Source: UBA1020 sp965649685 (GTDB lineage: Bacteria; Patescibacteriota; Saccharimonadia; Saccharimonadales; Saccharimonadaceae). Taken from it: DNA of 19,332 nucleotides. Location of the stretch: NCBI GenBank assembly GCA_965649685.1, contig CBFGLU010000014.1:1-19332 (forward strand). Direction: 5' to 3'. Below the pieces are notes generated by a model. It saw only the letters and a program-made list of their open reading frames with translations. It was not told the DNA's origin and did not search any database. The position numbers were made by a program, and so were the translations under genes. How positions within the stretch are numbered: the first letter of the stretch is position 1; each line of letters begins with the position of its first letter. Of the stretch, positions 1-6,206 are shown piece by piece.

Positions 1-5
1 TTATC

Positions 6-14
6 TGATATAAT
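6..14 (+). promoter_or_regulatory. Extended -10 promoter element for the rpsF operon
   Basis: TG (6-7), one base, then TATAAT (9-14) is a perfect extended -10 element. The -35 region lies outside the window. It would start a transcript near position 20, giving rpsF a leader of about 70 nt. Confidence 0.6.
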
Positions 15-90
15 TTATCCTGTTACAAACCTAAGCTTATCTGAAACAGGGTAAGCATCCGCGGCAGCGGATTCCAGAGGAGGAAGACTT

Positions 91-432
91 ATGCAGGAGT
101 ATGAACTCACCGTTCTCATCCACCCAGACCTAGAAAGCAGTCTGGAAAAACCACTTGGCACCGTACGTGAGCTGGTTACCGGCAACGGCGGTACGGTCAA
201 GAACGAAGACAACTGGGGTAAGAAGAAGCTAGCTTACCGCATCAACAAGCAGGACTTCGCCGTGTACGTGGTACTCGACGTCGAACTGCCAGCTGACGCA
301 CCGCTGAAGATCTCGAACACCCTGAACATCACCGACGGCGTGCTGCGTTACCTGCTCGTCAAGGTAGATGAAAAAGAGCGCGCCGCGATCGCAGCCGCCA
401 AGAAGAACGCTGAAACCAGCGAGGAGGAATAA
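91..432 (+). CDS. rpsF: 30S ribosomal protein bS6
   Basis: Structural protein of the small ribosomal subunit platform, where it pairs with bS18. The 113-residue product starts MQEYELTVLIHPDL, the first beta strand of bS6, and carries the typical 'NWGKKKLAYRI' and 'GVLRYLLVK' segments. An acidic/Ala/Lys tail (about residues 95-113) is the usual variable C-terminus. The start is supported by an AGGAGG Shine-Dalgarno site at 78-83. It opens the rpsF-ssb-rpsR cluster, an arrangement conserved across bacteria. The Glu codons at its end (GAGGAGG, 421-427) also serve as the ribosome binding site for ssb. Confidence 0.97.
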   Translation: MQEYELTVLIHPDLESSLEKPLGTVRELVTGNGGTVKNEDNWGKKKLAYRINKQDFAVYVVLDVELPADAPLKISNTLNITDGVLRYLLVKVDEKERAAIAAAKKNAETSEEE

Positions 433-435
433 ACC

Positions 436-876
436 ATGGCCCGCTCAATCAACCAAGTCATCCTGATGGGGCGCCTGACCCGCGATCCTGAAATGCGCAC
501 CACTACCACCGGTAAGTCAATCGCCAGCTTCAGTCTGGCCGTCGATCGCAACACCCAGGACGACCAAGCCGACTTCTTCGATGTCACTGCTTGGGAAAAA
601 CTTGGCGAGTTGGCCAATCAGTACCTCTCTAAAGGCCGCCGCTGCCTCGTGCAGGGCCGCCTGCGTCAGGATAGCTGGGATGACAAGGAAACCGGTAAGA
701 AGCGCTCACGCATTGAAGTGGTCGCCACCGACATCACTTTCCTGGACGGCCCGAACGGCGGTGAGGGCGGCGCACCAAGCGCACCTCGCCAAAGCGCTCC
801 ACGCAAGAAATCCGACGACGTCGTAATCGACGACATCGACGACAAACCAATCGACTTAAGCGAAATCCCATTCTAA
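436..876 (+). CDS. ssb: Single-stranded DNA-binding protein
   Basis: Binds single-stranded DNA during replication, repair and recombination and recruits partners through its C-terminal tip. The 146-residue protein has an N-terminal OB fold (about 4-105), including 'INQVILMGRLTRDPEMR', 'FFDVTAWEKLGELANQYL' and 'GRRCLVQGRL'. A disordered Gly/Ala/Ser/basic linker (about 107-130) follows, then an acidic tail ending DLSEIPF, which matches the partner-binding tip of bacterial SSB (usually DDxPF). It starts 3 nt after the rpsF stop, using the GAGGAGG inside the end of rpsF, so the two are probably translationally linked. Its length is within the normal range and nothing looks broken. Confidence 0.97.
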   Translation: MARSINQVILMGRLTRDPEMRTTTTGKSIASFSLAVDRNTQDDQADFFDVTAWEKLGELANQYLSKGRRCLVQGRLRQDSWDDKETGKKRSRIEVVATDITFLDGPNGGEGGAPSAPRQSAPRKKSDDVVIDDIDDKPIDLSEIPF

Positions 877-900
877 TAATTTAGGAGAATTTGAACCACC

Positions 901-1104
901 ATGGCACCAAAACGATTCAAGAAAGACGTTACCACGTACTTCGACTACAAGGATGTGAAGACCCTGCAGCGTTACATCAACGCTTACGGCCAGATCGAAC
1001 CGATCGGCAAGACCGGTCTGAGCCTCAAGCAACAGCGTCAGCTGGCCGTCGCTATCAAGCGCGCCCGTCACCTGGCACTCCTGCCGTTCGTTACCTCAAA
1101 CTAG
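901..1104 (+). CDS. rpsR: 30S ribosomal protein bS18
   Basis: Small-subunit protein that forms a heterodimer with bS6. The 67-residue product has the conserved core 'FDYKDVKTLQRYINAYGQIEPI' split over residues 14-35, then 'GLSLKQQRQLAVAIKRARHLALLPF', the basic helix typical of bS18. The N-terminal Cys cluster of zinc-binding bS18 forms is absent, as in many bacteria. The Shine-Dalgarno site is TAGGAG at 882-887, 13 nt before the ATG, which is rather long. It is the last gene before a strong inverted repeat, so the bS6-SSB-bS18 transcription unit probably ends here. Confidence 0.96.
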   Translation: MAPKRFKKDVTTYFDYKDVKTLQRYINAYGQIEPIGKTGLSLKQQRQLAVAIKRARHLALLPFVTSN

Positions 1105-1111
1105 CAGGTAG

Positions 1112-1120
1112 TGGTAAAAT
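1112..1120 (+). promoter_or_regulatory. Candidate extended -10 element embedded in a hairpin arm
   Basis: TG (1112-1113), one base, then TAAAAT (1115-1120), five of six matches to TATAAT. No convincing -35 element is visible. The hexamer is also the outer part of the left arm of the inverted repeat at 1115-1150. A transcript starting about 7 nt downstream would lack that arm and leave the next gene's ribosome binding site open. Confidence 0.3.
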
Positions 1121-1150
1121 GGGCCTCACAACGTAAGGAGGCCCATTTTA
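1115..1150 (+). terminator. Perfect 13-bp hairpin ending rpsR and overlapping the next start codon
   Basis: The left arm (1115-1127) and right arm (1138-1150) are perfect reverse complements with a 10-nt loop. The stem has a GC-rich centre (GGGCCTC/GAGGCCC) flanked by A4 on the left and T4 on the right, which is the shape of a bidirectional intrinsic terminator. The right arm contains part of the AAGGAG ribosome binding site (1135-1140), and the A of the next ATG is its last base. Folding would therefore both end rpsR transcripts and mask initiation of the following gene. Confidence 0.75.
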
Positions 1151-1389
1151 TGAGCATCAAGCCACCGGAAGACCTTACCAATCCTAATGAGCCTGAGCTG
1201 ACGCTGCCGCCTGACATGGAGGCCCGGCTGCTTGCCGGCATCGAGCGACATCTCAGGGACGCAGCGATCGAACGGGCGCGTCTGCGACGCGACGTACCCA
1301 CGTCCGAAATGCTGCTGGAAGGGCTGCGCTCACAGGCGCACGATGACGCCCACCGTAAGATGAACCAACGTTTCAAGGAAGAATTATAG
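1150..1389 (+). CDS. Unrecognised small charged protein between rpsR and efp
   Basis: I do not recognise this 79-residue product. It starts MSIKPPEDLTNPNEPEL, a Pro/Glu-rich stretch likely to be extended. Two probable amphipathic helices follow (about 24-50 and 50-79), rich in Arg, Glu and Ala and ending 'MNQRFKEEL'. There is no signal peptide, membrane segment, Cys or known motif, so a cytosolic protein is likely. I prefer ATG 1150 because AAGGAG (1135-1140) lies 9 nt upstream; the frame is open further upstream (to a GTG at 1111), but that would run through the hairpin. It ends 3 nt before efp and provides efp's ribosome binding site (AAGGAAG, 1375-1381). It could be a small RNA-binding or ribosome-associated factor, but that is a guess from position only. 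Confidence 0.75.
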   Translation: MSIKPPEDLTNPNEPELTLPPDMEARLLAGIERHLRDAAIERARLRRDVPTSEMLLEGLRSQAHDDAHRKMNQRFKEEL

Positions 1390-1392
1390 CCT

Positions 1393-1953
1393 ATGTATCA
1401 ACCGACCGATTTGAAAAAAGGTACCGTATTACAGATAGATGGTACACCGTACCGCGTGACCGAATATGCCCAGAAGGTGATGGGCCGCGGCGGCTCCATC
1501 GTCAATGTACGTCTGAAGAACCTGCTCGACGGCAGCGTCATTCCGAAGACCTTCAAGGGTGCCGATAAGATCGAACGAGCCGAAGTGAACACGAAGACCG
1601 TTCAGTACCTCTATAACGACGGTACCAACTACTTCTTCATGGACCCGGACACGTTCGAACAGTTCGAGCTGCCGGCCGACATCGTCGATTCAGCCAAGGA
1701 TTATCTGAAGGAAGGCGATATGCTAGGCTTGCAGTTCTTTGGTGAGCGCGTCATCAACGTGGAACTGCCGAAGAACCTCTACCTTGAGGTGACGTATGCC
1801 GAAGAAGTGACGAAGGGTGATACGACCGGTTCGGTGCAGAAAGACGCCACGCTCGAGACAGGCCTGACCATCCGCGTGCCAGCTTTCATCAAGACCGGCG
1901 ACATCGTGTCGGTCGATACCGCCACCGGCGAATACCGCGAACGGAAGAAATAA
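1393..1953 (+). CDS. efp: Translation elongation factor P
   Basis: EF-P enters the ribosomal E site and rescues stalling at consecutive prolines. The 186-residue length is standard. The N-terminal KOW-like domain (about 1-64), OB domain II (about 66-128) and C-terminal OB domain III (about 129-186) are all present, with 'YLYNDGTNYFFMDPDTFEQ' and the end signature 'TGDIVSVDTATGEYRERKK'. The domain I loop tip reads K-V-M-G-R-G-G, placing Arg32 where Escherichia coli has the beta-lysylated Lys34 and Pseudomonas has the rhamnosylated Arg32. No EarP-like modification gene is in the window. Start ATG 1393 has AAGGAAG 11 nt upstream. The gene is spaced 3 nt after the small gene and 1 nt before tlyA, so all three are likely cotranscribed. 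Confidence 0.97.
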   Translation: MYQPTDLKKGTVLQIDGTPYRVTEYAQKVMGRGGSIVNVRLKNLLDGSVIPKTFKGADKIERAEVNTKTVQYLYNDGTNYFFMDPDTFEQFELPADIVDSAKDYLKEGDMLGLQFFGERVINVELPKNLYLEVTYAEEVTKGDTTGSVQKDATLETGLTIRVPAFIKTGDIVSVDTATGEYRERKK

Positions 1954-1954
1954 C

Positions 1955-2671
1955 ATGAAGTACCGGCTTGATGCCCGTGTCCATTCGCTCGGCCTCAGTC
2001 CGACGCGTTCGCAGGCCGAGTCGGTTATCAAACTGGGCGAGGTGACGGTGAACGGTCGCGTGGTGACCAAGCCCGGCCATTTCGTTTCCGAACGTGACAC
2101 GATCACGCTGGCGGCTCGCGAGCGCTACGTGTCCCGTGCCGGACTGAAGCTGGCCAGCGTGGCCGAGAAATTATCGCTTGAATTCAAAGACGTGGTCGTG
2201 CTCGACGTCGGCTCCAGCACCGGCGGCTTCACCGATTATGCCCTGAAGCATGGCGCTACCTTGGTGTATGCGGTCGACGTCGGCACCGATCAACTGCACC
2301 CGTCGCTACGTGACCATGAACGGATAGAGTTGTACGAGAAGACCGACATCCGCGACTTCACCCCCCAACGGACGCCTGATATCGTGGTCATGGACGTCAG
2401 TTTCATCTCTCTACGTGAATTGTTGCCGCATATCGCGGCCATCAGCGGCAAGCACACGAGAGTGGTGGCAATGGTAAAGCCGCAGTTCGAAGCCGGACGG
2501 GGACAGGTGAGCAAGGGTGTCATCAAGAATGACGCTGTCCGTCGCACCATCTTGAAGGAGTTTGAAGCCTGGGTGAAGGGTAGTTTTGTCATTTTGGACA
2601 AGTCGGATAGCGATGTGGCGGGCGCCCATGGCAATCGGGAGCGATTCTACCTCTTAAAAAAGATGGTCTAA
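1955..2671 (+). CDS. tlyA: TlyA-family rRNA 2'-O-methyltransferase
   Basis: TlyA enzymes methylate the ribose of cytidines in rRNA (16S C1409 and/or 23S C1920 in the characterised enzymes) using S-adenosylmethionine. The 238-residue product has an N-terminal S4 RNA-binding domain (about 2-58), the linker 'YVSRAGLKL' (58-66), a Rossmann-type SAM site 'VLDVGSSTGGF' (82-92), 'VMDVSFISLREL' (145-156), 'MVKPQFE' (173-179) and C-terminal 'GNRERFYLLKK'. Lys65, Asp147, Lys175 and Glu229 fit the K-D-K-E tetrad of 2'-O-methyltransferases by position. It follows efp with one base between stop and start. The family was once called hemolysin; the rRNA role is the better-supported one. Confidence 0.93.
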   Translation: MKYRLDARVHSLGLSPTRSQAESVIKLGEVTVNGRVVTKPGHFVSERDTITLAARERYVSRAGLKLASVAEKLSLEFKDVVVLDVGSSTGGFTDYALKHGATLVYAVDVGTDQLHPSLRDHERIELYEKTDIRDFTPQRTPDIVVMDVSFISLRELLPHIAAISGKHTRVVAMVKPQFEAGRGQVSKGVIKNDAVRRTILKEFEAWVKGSFVILDKSDSDVAGAHGNRERFYLLKKMV

Positions 2672-2674
2672 TCA

Positions 2675-2703
2675 TTTACAAAATATAAATTTGGTGTTAT
2701 AAT
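2675..2703 (+). promoter_or_regulatory. Strong promoter for the VPETG surface protein
   Basis: TTTACA (2675-2680), a 17-nt spacer, and TATAAT (2698-2703) with TG one base upstream (2695-2696). This is close to the sigma-70 consensus plus an extended -10. It lies just after the tlyA stop and predicts a transcript start near 2710. Confidence 0.8.
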
Positions 2704-2873
2704 CCAGCTACCAACCACACTTTGTTGGGTGGCTGGTCATGGCTAAGCTGCGAGGAAAGAACTGTGTAGTTTACACAGTCCGTGTACCGTGGTTGGCCAC
2801 GGACTTTCACAACTCAGTTTAGCTTTGATCAATCATCCGACGTCGAGCCCCTTACGGGGGAAGGAGGGACTAT
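2704..2873 (+). promoter_or_regulatory. Structured 5' leader of the surface-protein gene
   Basis: About 165 nt between promoter and ATG with several stems. 2704-2715 pairs with 2724-2736, although the likely start site near 2710 truncates the left arm. ACTGTGTA (2761-2768) pairs perfectly with TACACAGT (2772-2779). Two mutually exclusive stems share one right arm: 2778-2784 with 2798-2804, or CCGTGG (2787-2792) with CCACGG (2797-2802). CCCC (2848-2851) can pair with the GGGG just before the ribosome binding site (GGAAGGAGGG, 2859-2868). No known riboswitch class was recognised. Confidence 0.45.
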
Positions 2874-5240
2874 ATGTCCCGCATCAGGAAGAAGCACCTC
2901 GGGGTGATCCCCGTGGTGCTCGCCGTGCTGACGCTGTTCGTGGGCTGGCTCCTGCCGACCACGACGGCTCAGGCGGAGGGCGGTGGCTACCAGGCCAGCG
3001 CCTCCGTGGAGTGCGTCGAGGGTCGTCAGATCCTCACGTTCACGTTCTCCGGCTACACGCCGGTCGAGCCGAATGGTGACGCCAACAGCGTCAAGGTCTA
3101 CGTCGACGGCGGTTCTGAGCCGGTGCACGACAGTCTCTTCACTGCCGACGCCGACGAGGACCCCGACTACACCGACTCGGTCGACCTGGGAGACCCTCTC
3201 GTGTCGCACGACTGGCGCGTCGAGGTCACCTCCTGGGACAGTGCCGAGGGCGACAAGACCCTGACCGGTACCTCCAGTCCGTGCATCGGCGACGATGACG
3301 GTGACGGGGTGCTCAACAACGTCGACCAGTGTCCCGGCACCCCGCCGGGCGACGTGGTCGACGCCAACGGCTGCTCCAGCAACCAGCTGGACGCCGACGG
3401 TGACGGTGTCTCTGACGCCGAGGACCAGTGCCCGAACCAAGCCGGCCCCGCTGACAATGGCGGATGCCCGGTCGAGGAGCCCCCTGCGGACTCCGACGGT
3501 GACGGTGTGCCCGACAACGCGGACCAGTGTGCCAACACTCCCGCGGGTGAGTCGGTCGACGCCAACGGCTGCTCCGATTCCCAGAAGGACTCGGATCAGG
3601 ACGGTGTCAACGACGCCACCGACGAGTGCCCGAACGTGGCTGGCCCTGCCAGCAACAACGGATGCCCGGTCGAGGAGCCCCCTGCGGACTCCGACGGTGA
3701 CGGTGTGAGCGATGACCGGGACGAGTGCCCGGACACGCCGCCCGGCACTACGGTGAACGGCAAGGGCTGCCCGGTCGGCAACGACAACCCGGGTAACAAC
3801 GGCACCATCAAGGTGGACGGTGGGGACTTCGATTCCCACCCCGACAACGAGCCGCACGTGGGGTGCACCTTCCAGGTGGACTTCTACAACTACGGCAAGG
3901 ACGTCGGCAACGCCACCGTCTCGTTCGAGCTGCAGGCACCCACGGTCGACGGTCGTACCCTGACCGTCACCAGTGGTGACCTGACGCCCGACATCGGAGA
4001 GGACCCGCCTGGTGGCGGGACCGACCTGGATGCCAGTGAGACCTATACGCTGGCGTTCACCGGTGAGCCGCACGCCCAGGGCTACCACGTCAAGCTGACC
4101 ATCAACGCCCCGGATTCCCAGGGCAACGACGTGAAGCACAAGGTGTTCTGGGTCGAGGGCTGCGAGCCCGATGAGGAGGAGCCGTCCGGTTCTTCCGACT
4201 TCGTGGTGAGCTGCGAGTCGCTGGTCATCAACGAGCCCAAGGACGTCATGCCCGAGGACTCCGAGTACCAGTACTTCCTGGACGGGGAGGCCATCGAGGT
4301 CGGCTCGCACGAGCTGGCTCCCGGTGAGTACACCCTGACCCTGGAGGTCGACGGCGAGCAGGTGGACTCCGACACCTTCACGGTGGAGGAGTGCGTCGAC
4401 GAGCCGCCGGTGGAAGAGCCGAACACGTACTCGGTGACGAGTACGTGCGACTTCTTCGATCCGGAGGACCCCGACCAGCTGAGCAACGGAACCATCTCGG
4501 CGACGGTGAACAACACCGACGACGAGACCGACGCTCCGTTGACCGGGTACACCGCTGAGGTGTACTTCGACGCCGGTGCCGGCCAGATGTTGGCCTTCGA
4601 GCCCAAGGCGTTCGGAAACGTGGCGGACGGCCAGTCCGGTACCGTCACGTTCGAGCACGCCAACGGCGGTACCACCTACACCGTCAAGATCCTCGACGGC
4701 GACGACAAGGTCGTCTTCGAGAAGACGGTGGACGTGGAGTTCTGTGACACCGAGCCTCCGGGTGAGGGTGACGTCGACGTCGTGCCGCTGTGCGGTGCGG
4801 TGAAGGTCACCAACAACGAGGACACGACCGCGCAGTTCTTCCACGGCTCGTTCGACAACATCGAGCCCGACGGCATCGTCCCGGTGAAGCCGGGCGAGAC
4901 CGTCAAGGTGAAGACCGACCGGAAGTCGCTCGACTGGGCGATGATCTGGGACGACGGGAAGTTCACCCAGGGTGAGAACCTGAAGGTGGACCAGAAGTGC
5001 GGCGACCAGCCGGACAACCCCGACAACCCGGACAACCCGGATCAGCCGGACAACCCCGACAACCCGGATCAGCCGAACTGGCCCGACACTCCCATCTACG
5101 GAGTGCCGGAGACCGGTTCGACGCTGACCGGCTCGGGTGGTTCCGGCAACGGATGGCCGCTCATGCTCTTCGGAGCGGGCGGTCTGGCGGTACTGGCGCT
5201 CACGCGTCGGATCCGCGCGATCAAGGTGACGAGCAGCTGA
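2874..5240 (+). CDS. Secreted thrombospondin type-3 repeat surface protein with VPETG sorting signal
   Basis: A 788-residue cell-surface protein. A signal peptide (1-34) has a basic start, a hydrophobic core and cleavage after AQA. A short domain (about 35-138) precedes five DxDxDG-type thrombospondin type-3 calcium-binding repeats (about 140-302) with regular Cys. Residues about 310-430 form a domain with 'EPHVGCTFQVDFYNYG', 'GGGTDLDAS' and 'DVKHKVFWVEGC', a pattern I associate with actinobacterial cell-wall proteins. Three Cys-paired beta domains follow (about 435-508, 515-625, 632-709), then a Pro-Asp-Asn spacer (about 711-740), VPETG (744-748), a membrane segment (about 761-776) and a basic tail (TRRIR). 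The last three are a complete cell-wall sorting signal, and the next gene is a sortase. By eye, third codon positions are almost all G or C, unlike the flanking genes, which suggests acquisition. The ligand is unknown. Confidence 0.9.
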   Translation: MSRIRKKHLGVIPVVLAVLTLFVGWLLPTTTAQAEGGGYQASASVECVEGRQILTFTFSGYTPVEPNGDANSVKVYVDGGSEPVHDSLFTADADEDPDYTDSVDLGDPLVSHDWRVEVTSWDSAEGDKTLTGTSSPCIGDDDGDGVLNNVDQCPGTPPGDVVDANGCSSNQLDADGDGVSDAEDQCPNQAGPADNGGCPVEEPPADSDGDGVPDNADQCANTPAGESVDANGCSDSQKDSDQDGVNDATDECPNVAGPASNNGCPVEEPPADSDGDGVSDDRDECPDTPPGTTVNGKGCPVGNDNPGNNGTIKVDGGDFDSHPDNEPHVGCTFQVDFYNYGKDVGNATVSFELQAPTVDGRTLTVTSGDLTPDIGEDPPGGGTDLDASETYTLAFTGEPHAQGYHVKLTINAPDSQGNDVKHKVFWVEGCEPDEEEPSGSSDFVVSCESLVINEPKDVMPEDSEYQYFLDGEAIEVGSHELAPGEYTLTLEVDGEQVDSDTFTVEECVDEPPVEEPNTYSVTSTCDFFDPEDPDQLSNGTISATVNNTDDETDAPLTGYTAEVYFDAGAGQMLAFEPKAFGNVADGQSGTVTFEHANGGTTYTVKILDGDDKVVFEKTVDVEFCDTEPPGEGDVDVVPLCGAVKVTNNEDTTAQFFHGSFDNIEPDGIVPVKPGETVKVKTDRKSLDWAMIWDDGKFTQGENLKVDQKCGDQPDNPDNPDNPDQPDNPDNPDQPNWPDTPIYGVPETGSTLTGSGGSGNGWPLMLFGAGGLAVLALTRRIRAIKVTSS
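3461..3707 (+). repeat. 49-bp perfect direct repeat inside the calcium-binding repeat region
   Basis: Copies at 3461-3509 and 3659-3707 are identical, offset by 198 bp (66 codons, in frame). They encode the end of one thrombospondin type-3 unit and the start of the next (CPVEEPPADSDGDGV). Perfect identity across 49 bp, while the sequence between has diverged, suggests recent duplication or gene conversion. Confidence 0.85.
5008..5080 (+). repeat. Low-complexity Pro-Asp-Asn/Gln spacer repeat
   Basis: Tandem 9-nt units encoding P-D-N or P-D-Q triplets sit immediately before the VPETG signal. This is a typical wall-spanning stalk. Its length could vary between strains through slippage. Confidence 0.8.
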
Positions 5241-5261
5241 CCTCCAGCCGCTCCTGAGTTG

Positions 5262-5312
5262 GACGCCCGCGTCCTCGCCACAATCCAGTGGTGAGGGCCG
5301 GGCGTCTTTCAA
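5262..5312 (+). terminator. Intrinsic terminator after the surface-protein gene
   Basis: GACGCCCG (5262-5269) pairs with CGGGCGTC (5299-5306), and CCTCGCCAC (5273-5281) with GTGGTGAGG (5288-5296, one wobble), separated by a small internal loop. A six-base loop caps the stem and a T-rich run (TTTCAATT) follows. It closes the unit before the sortase promoter. Confidence 0.85.
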
Positions 5313-5341
5313 TTGTTAAAATAATTAAAATATGCTATAAT
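5313..5341 (+). promoter_or_regulatory. Sortase promoter
   Basis: TTGTTA (5313-5318), a 17-nt AT-rich spacer, and TATAAT (5336-5341) with TG one base upstream (5333-5334). It follows the terminator directly, so the sortase has its own transcript with a leader of about 80 nt. A near-perfect ribosome binding site, AAGGAGGTG, is at 5415-5423. Confidence 0.8.
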
Positions 5342-5427
5342 ATTACTTATGGACCCTATCGGACTATCGATGAGGCCCGCTTAACAATCCGCATCCATCA
5401 CTTCAACCCTCGCTAAGGAGGTGCACT

Positions 5428-6141
5428 ATGCGTCATCGACGCAGCGGCTCCTCCTGGTGGGGGAGACTGGTTCTGCTGTTCGTCGTCGCCACGTTGTGTG
5501 CGACGGTAGGCTACGGCGCTTGGCTGGAATATCGGCCAGAGCCCATGCCACCTGTCGATCGGTCGATCGTGGCATCCGACGACCCGTCGGCCTCGCCGAC
5601 GATCGAAACGCTGCCGACTCCGACGGCTTCGGCCTCGCCGACGTCTGATGAGCCGGACTGTACGACCGCCACTCGACCGTTCATGCCAACCCAGGTACGG
5701 ATTGGTCCGGCTTCGTACGGCGTGCAGGCTCTCGATCAGCTGAAGACGACGACTCCGGACGGCACGACCGTCCTGACCAGTCCGAACCCGACTGACTACA
5801 ATCCGCGCGTGTTCGCCTGGGACAAGCAGAGTGCCGAAGCCGGTTCACCGGTAGGTAACGTGCTTCTGACGGCGCACACCTACTCGGATGGCTCGGCACT
5901 CGGCAACCGATTGTATCGGGAGCTGAGGCCAGGTGACCGACTGAACCTTGTCGGGCCGAACGGCTTCGTCTGCTATAAGGTGAGTGAGCGCACCGAAGTT
6001 GCGATCAAGGAGTATCCCTTCGATCGTGTCTACGACTTCGACGGCTCACCGCGTGTGGTCATCACTGTCTGCTCGGGCCTCAGGCTCGGACCAGGCGACT
6101 GGACCAAACGCACCATCTGGTTCCTCGAACCCATGAAGTGA
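5428..6141 (+). CDS. Sortase (class E/F-like transpeptidase)
   Basis: A membrane-anchored cysteine transpeptidase that cleaves a sorting motif and joins the protein to a cell-envelope acceptor. The 237-residue product has a basic N-terminus, one membrane helix (about 12-33), a Ser/Thr/Pro-rich linker (about 35-75) and the sortase beta barrel (about 80-237). The catalytic triad is visible: His150 in 'LLTAHTY', Cys215 in 'VITVCSG' and Arg228 in 'WTKRTIWF'. The compact barrel and sequence around the Cys fit class E/F enzymes of Gram-positive bacteria, though I cannot fix the class. It lies 187 nt downstream of a VPETG protein, its probable substrate. A strong Shine-Dalgarno site 4 nt before ATG 5428 supports that start. 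Confidence 0.92.
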   Translation: MRHRRSGSSWWGRLVLLFVVATLCATVGYGAWLEYRPEPMPPVDRSIVASDDPSASPTIETLPTPTASASPTSDEPDCTTATRPFMPTQVRIGPASYGVQALDQLKTTTPDGTTVLTSPNPTDYNPRVFAWDKQSAEAGSPVGNVLLTAHTYSDGSALGNRLYRELRPGDRLNLVGPNGFVCYKVSERTEVAIKEYPFDRVYDFDGSPRVVITVCSGLRLGPGDWTKRTIWFLEPMK

Positions 6142-6158
6142 TCCGGAGACGGATTCAA

Positions 6159-6190
6159 CCCCCGCCTGGCTTTGGCCGTGCGGGGGCACT
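6159..6190 (+). terminator. Terminator between convergent sortase and ychF
   Basis: CCCCCGC (6159-6165) pairs with GCGGGGG (6180-6186), with a short inner GGC/GCC stem. The T-rich stretch after it (ACTTCATTTCT) is imperfect. It may also serve ychF from the other strand, where a weak TTGAATCC follows the hairpin. Confidence 0.7.
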
Positions 6191-6206
6191 TCATTTCTAA
6201 GGGATA

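Noticed and set aside
1111..1149. GTG start extending the small gene after rpsR
   Set aside because: It would translate through the terminator hairpin and has no ribosome binding site; ATG 1150 has AAGGAG at good spacing.
2752..2759. GAGGAAAG in the leader of the surface-protein gene, recalling a conserved RNase P RNA box
   Set aside because: The surrounding RNase P core (the following conserved segment and the ACAGAA box) is missing and the leader is far too short.
5008..5080. Short tandem repeats that could be mistaken for a CRISPR-like array
   Set aside because: The units are 9-nt in-frame codons for Pro-Asp-Asn/Gln with no spacers, in the expected wall-spanning position before a sorting signal.
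2829..5312. An 827-codon open frame on the minus strand, opposite the VPETG protein
   Set aside because: It mirrors the GC-rich third positions of the plus-strand gene, which removes stop codons on the other strand. Its product is a Val/Arg/Leu/Gly-rich string without motifs, while the plus-strand product has a signal peptide, repeats and a sorting signal.
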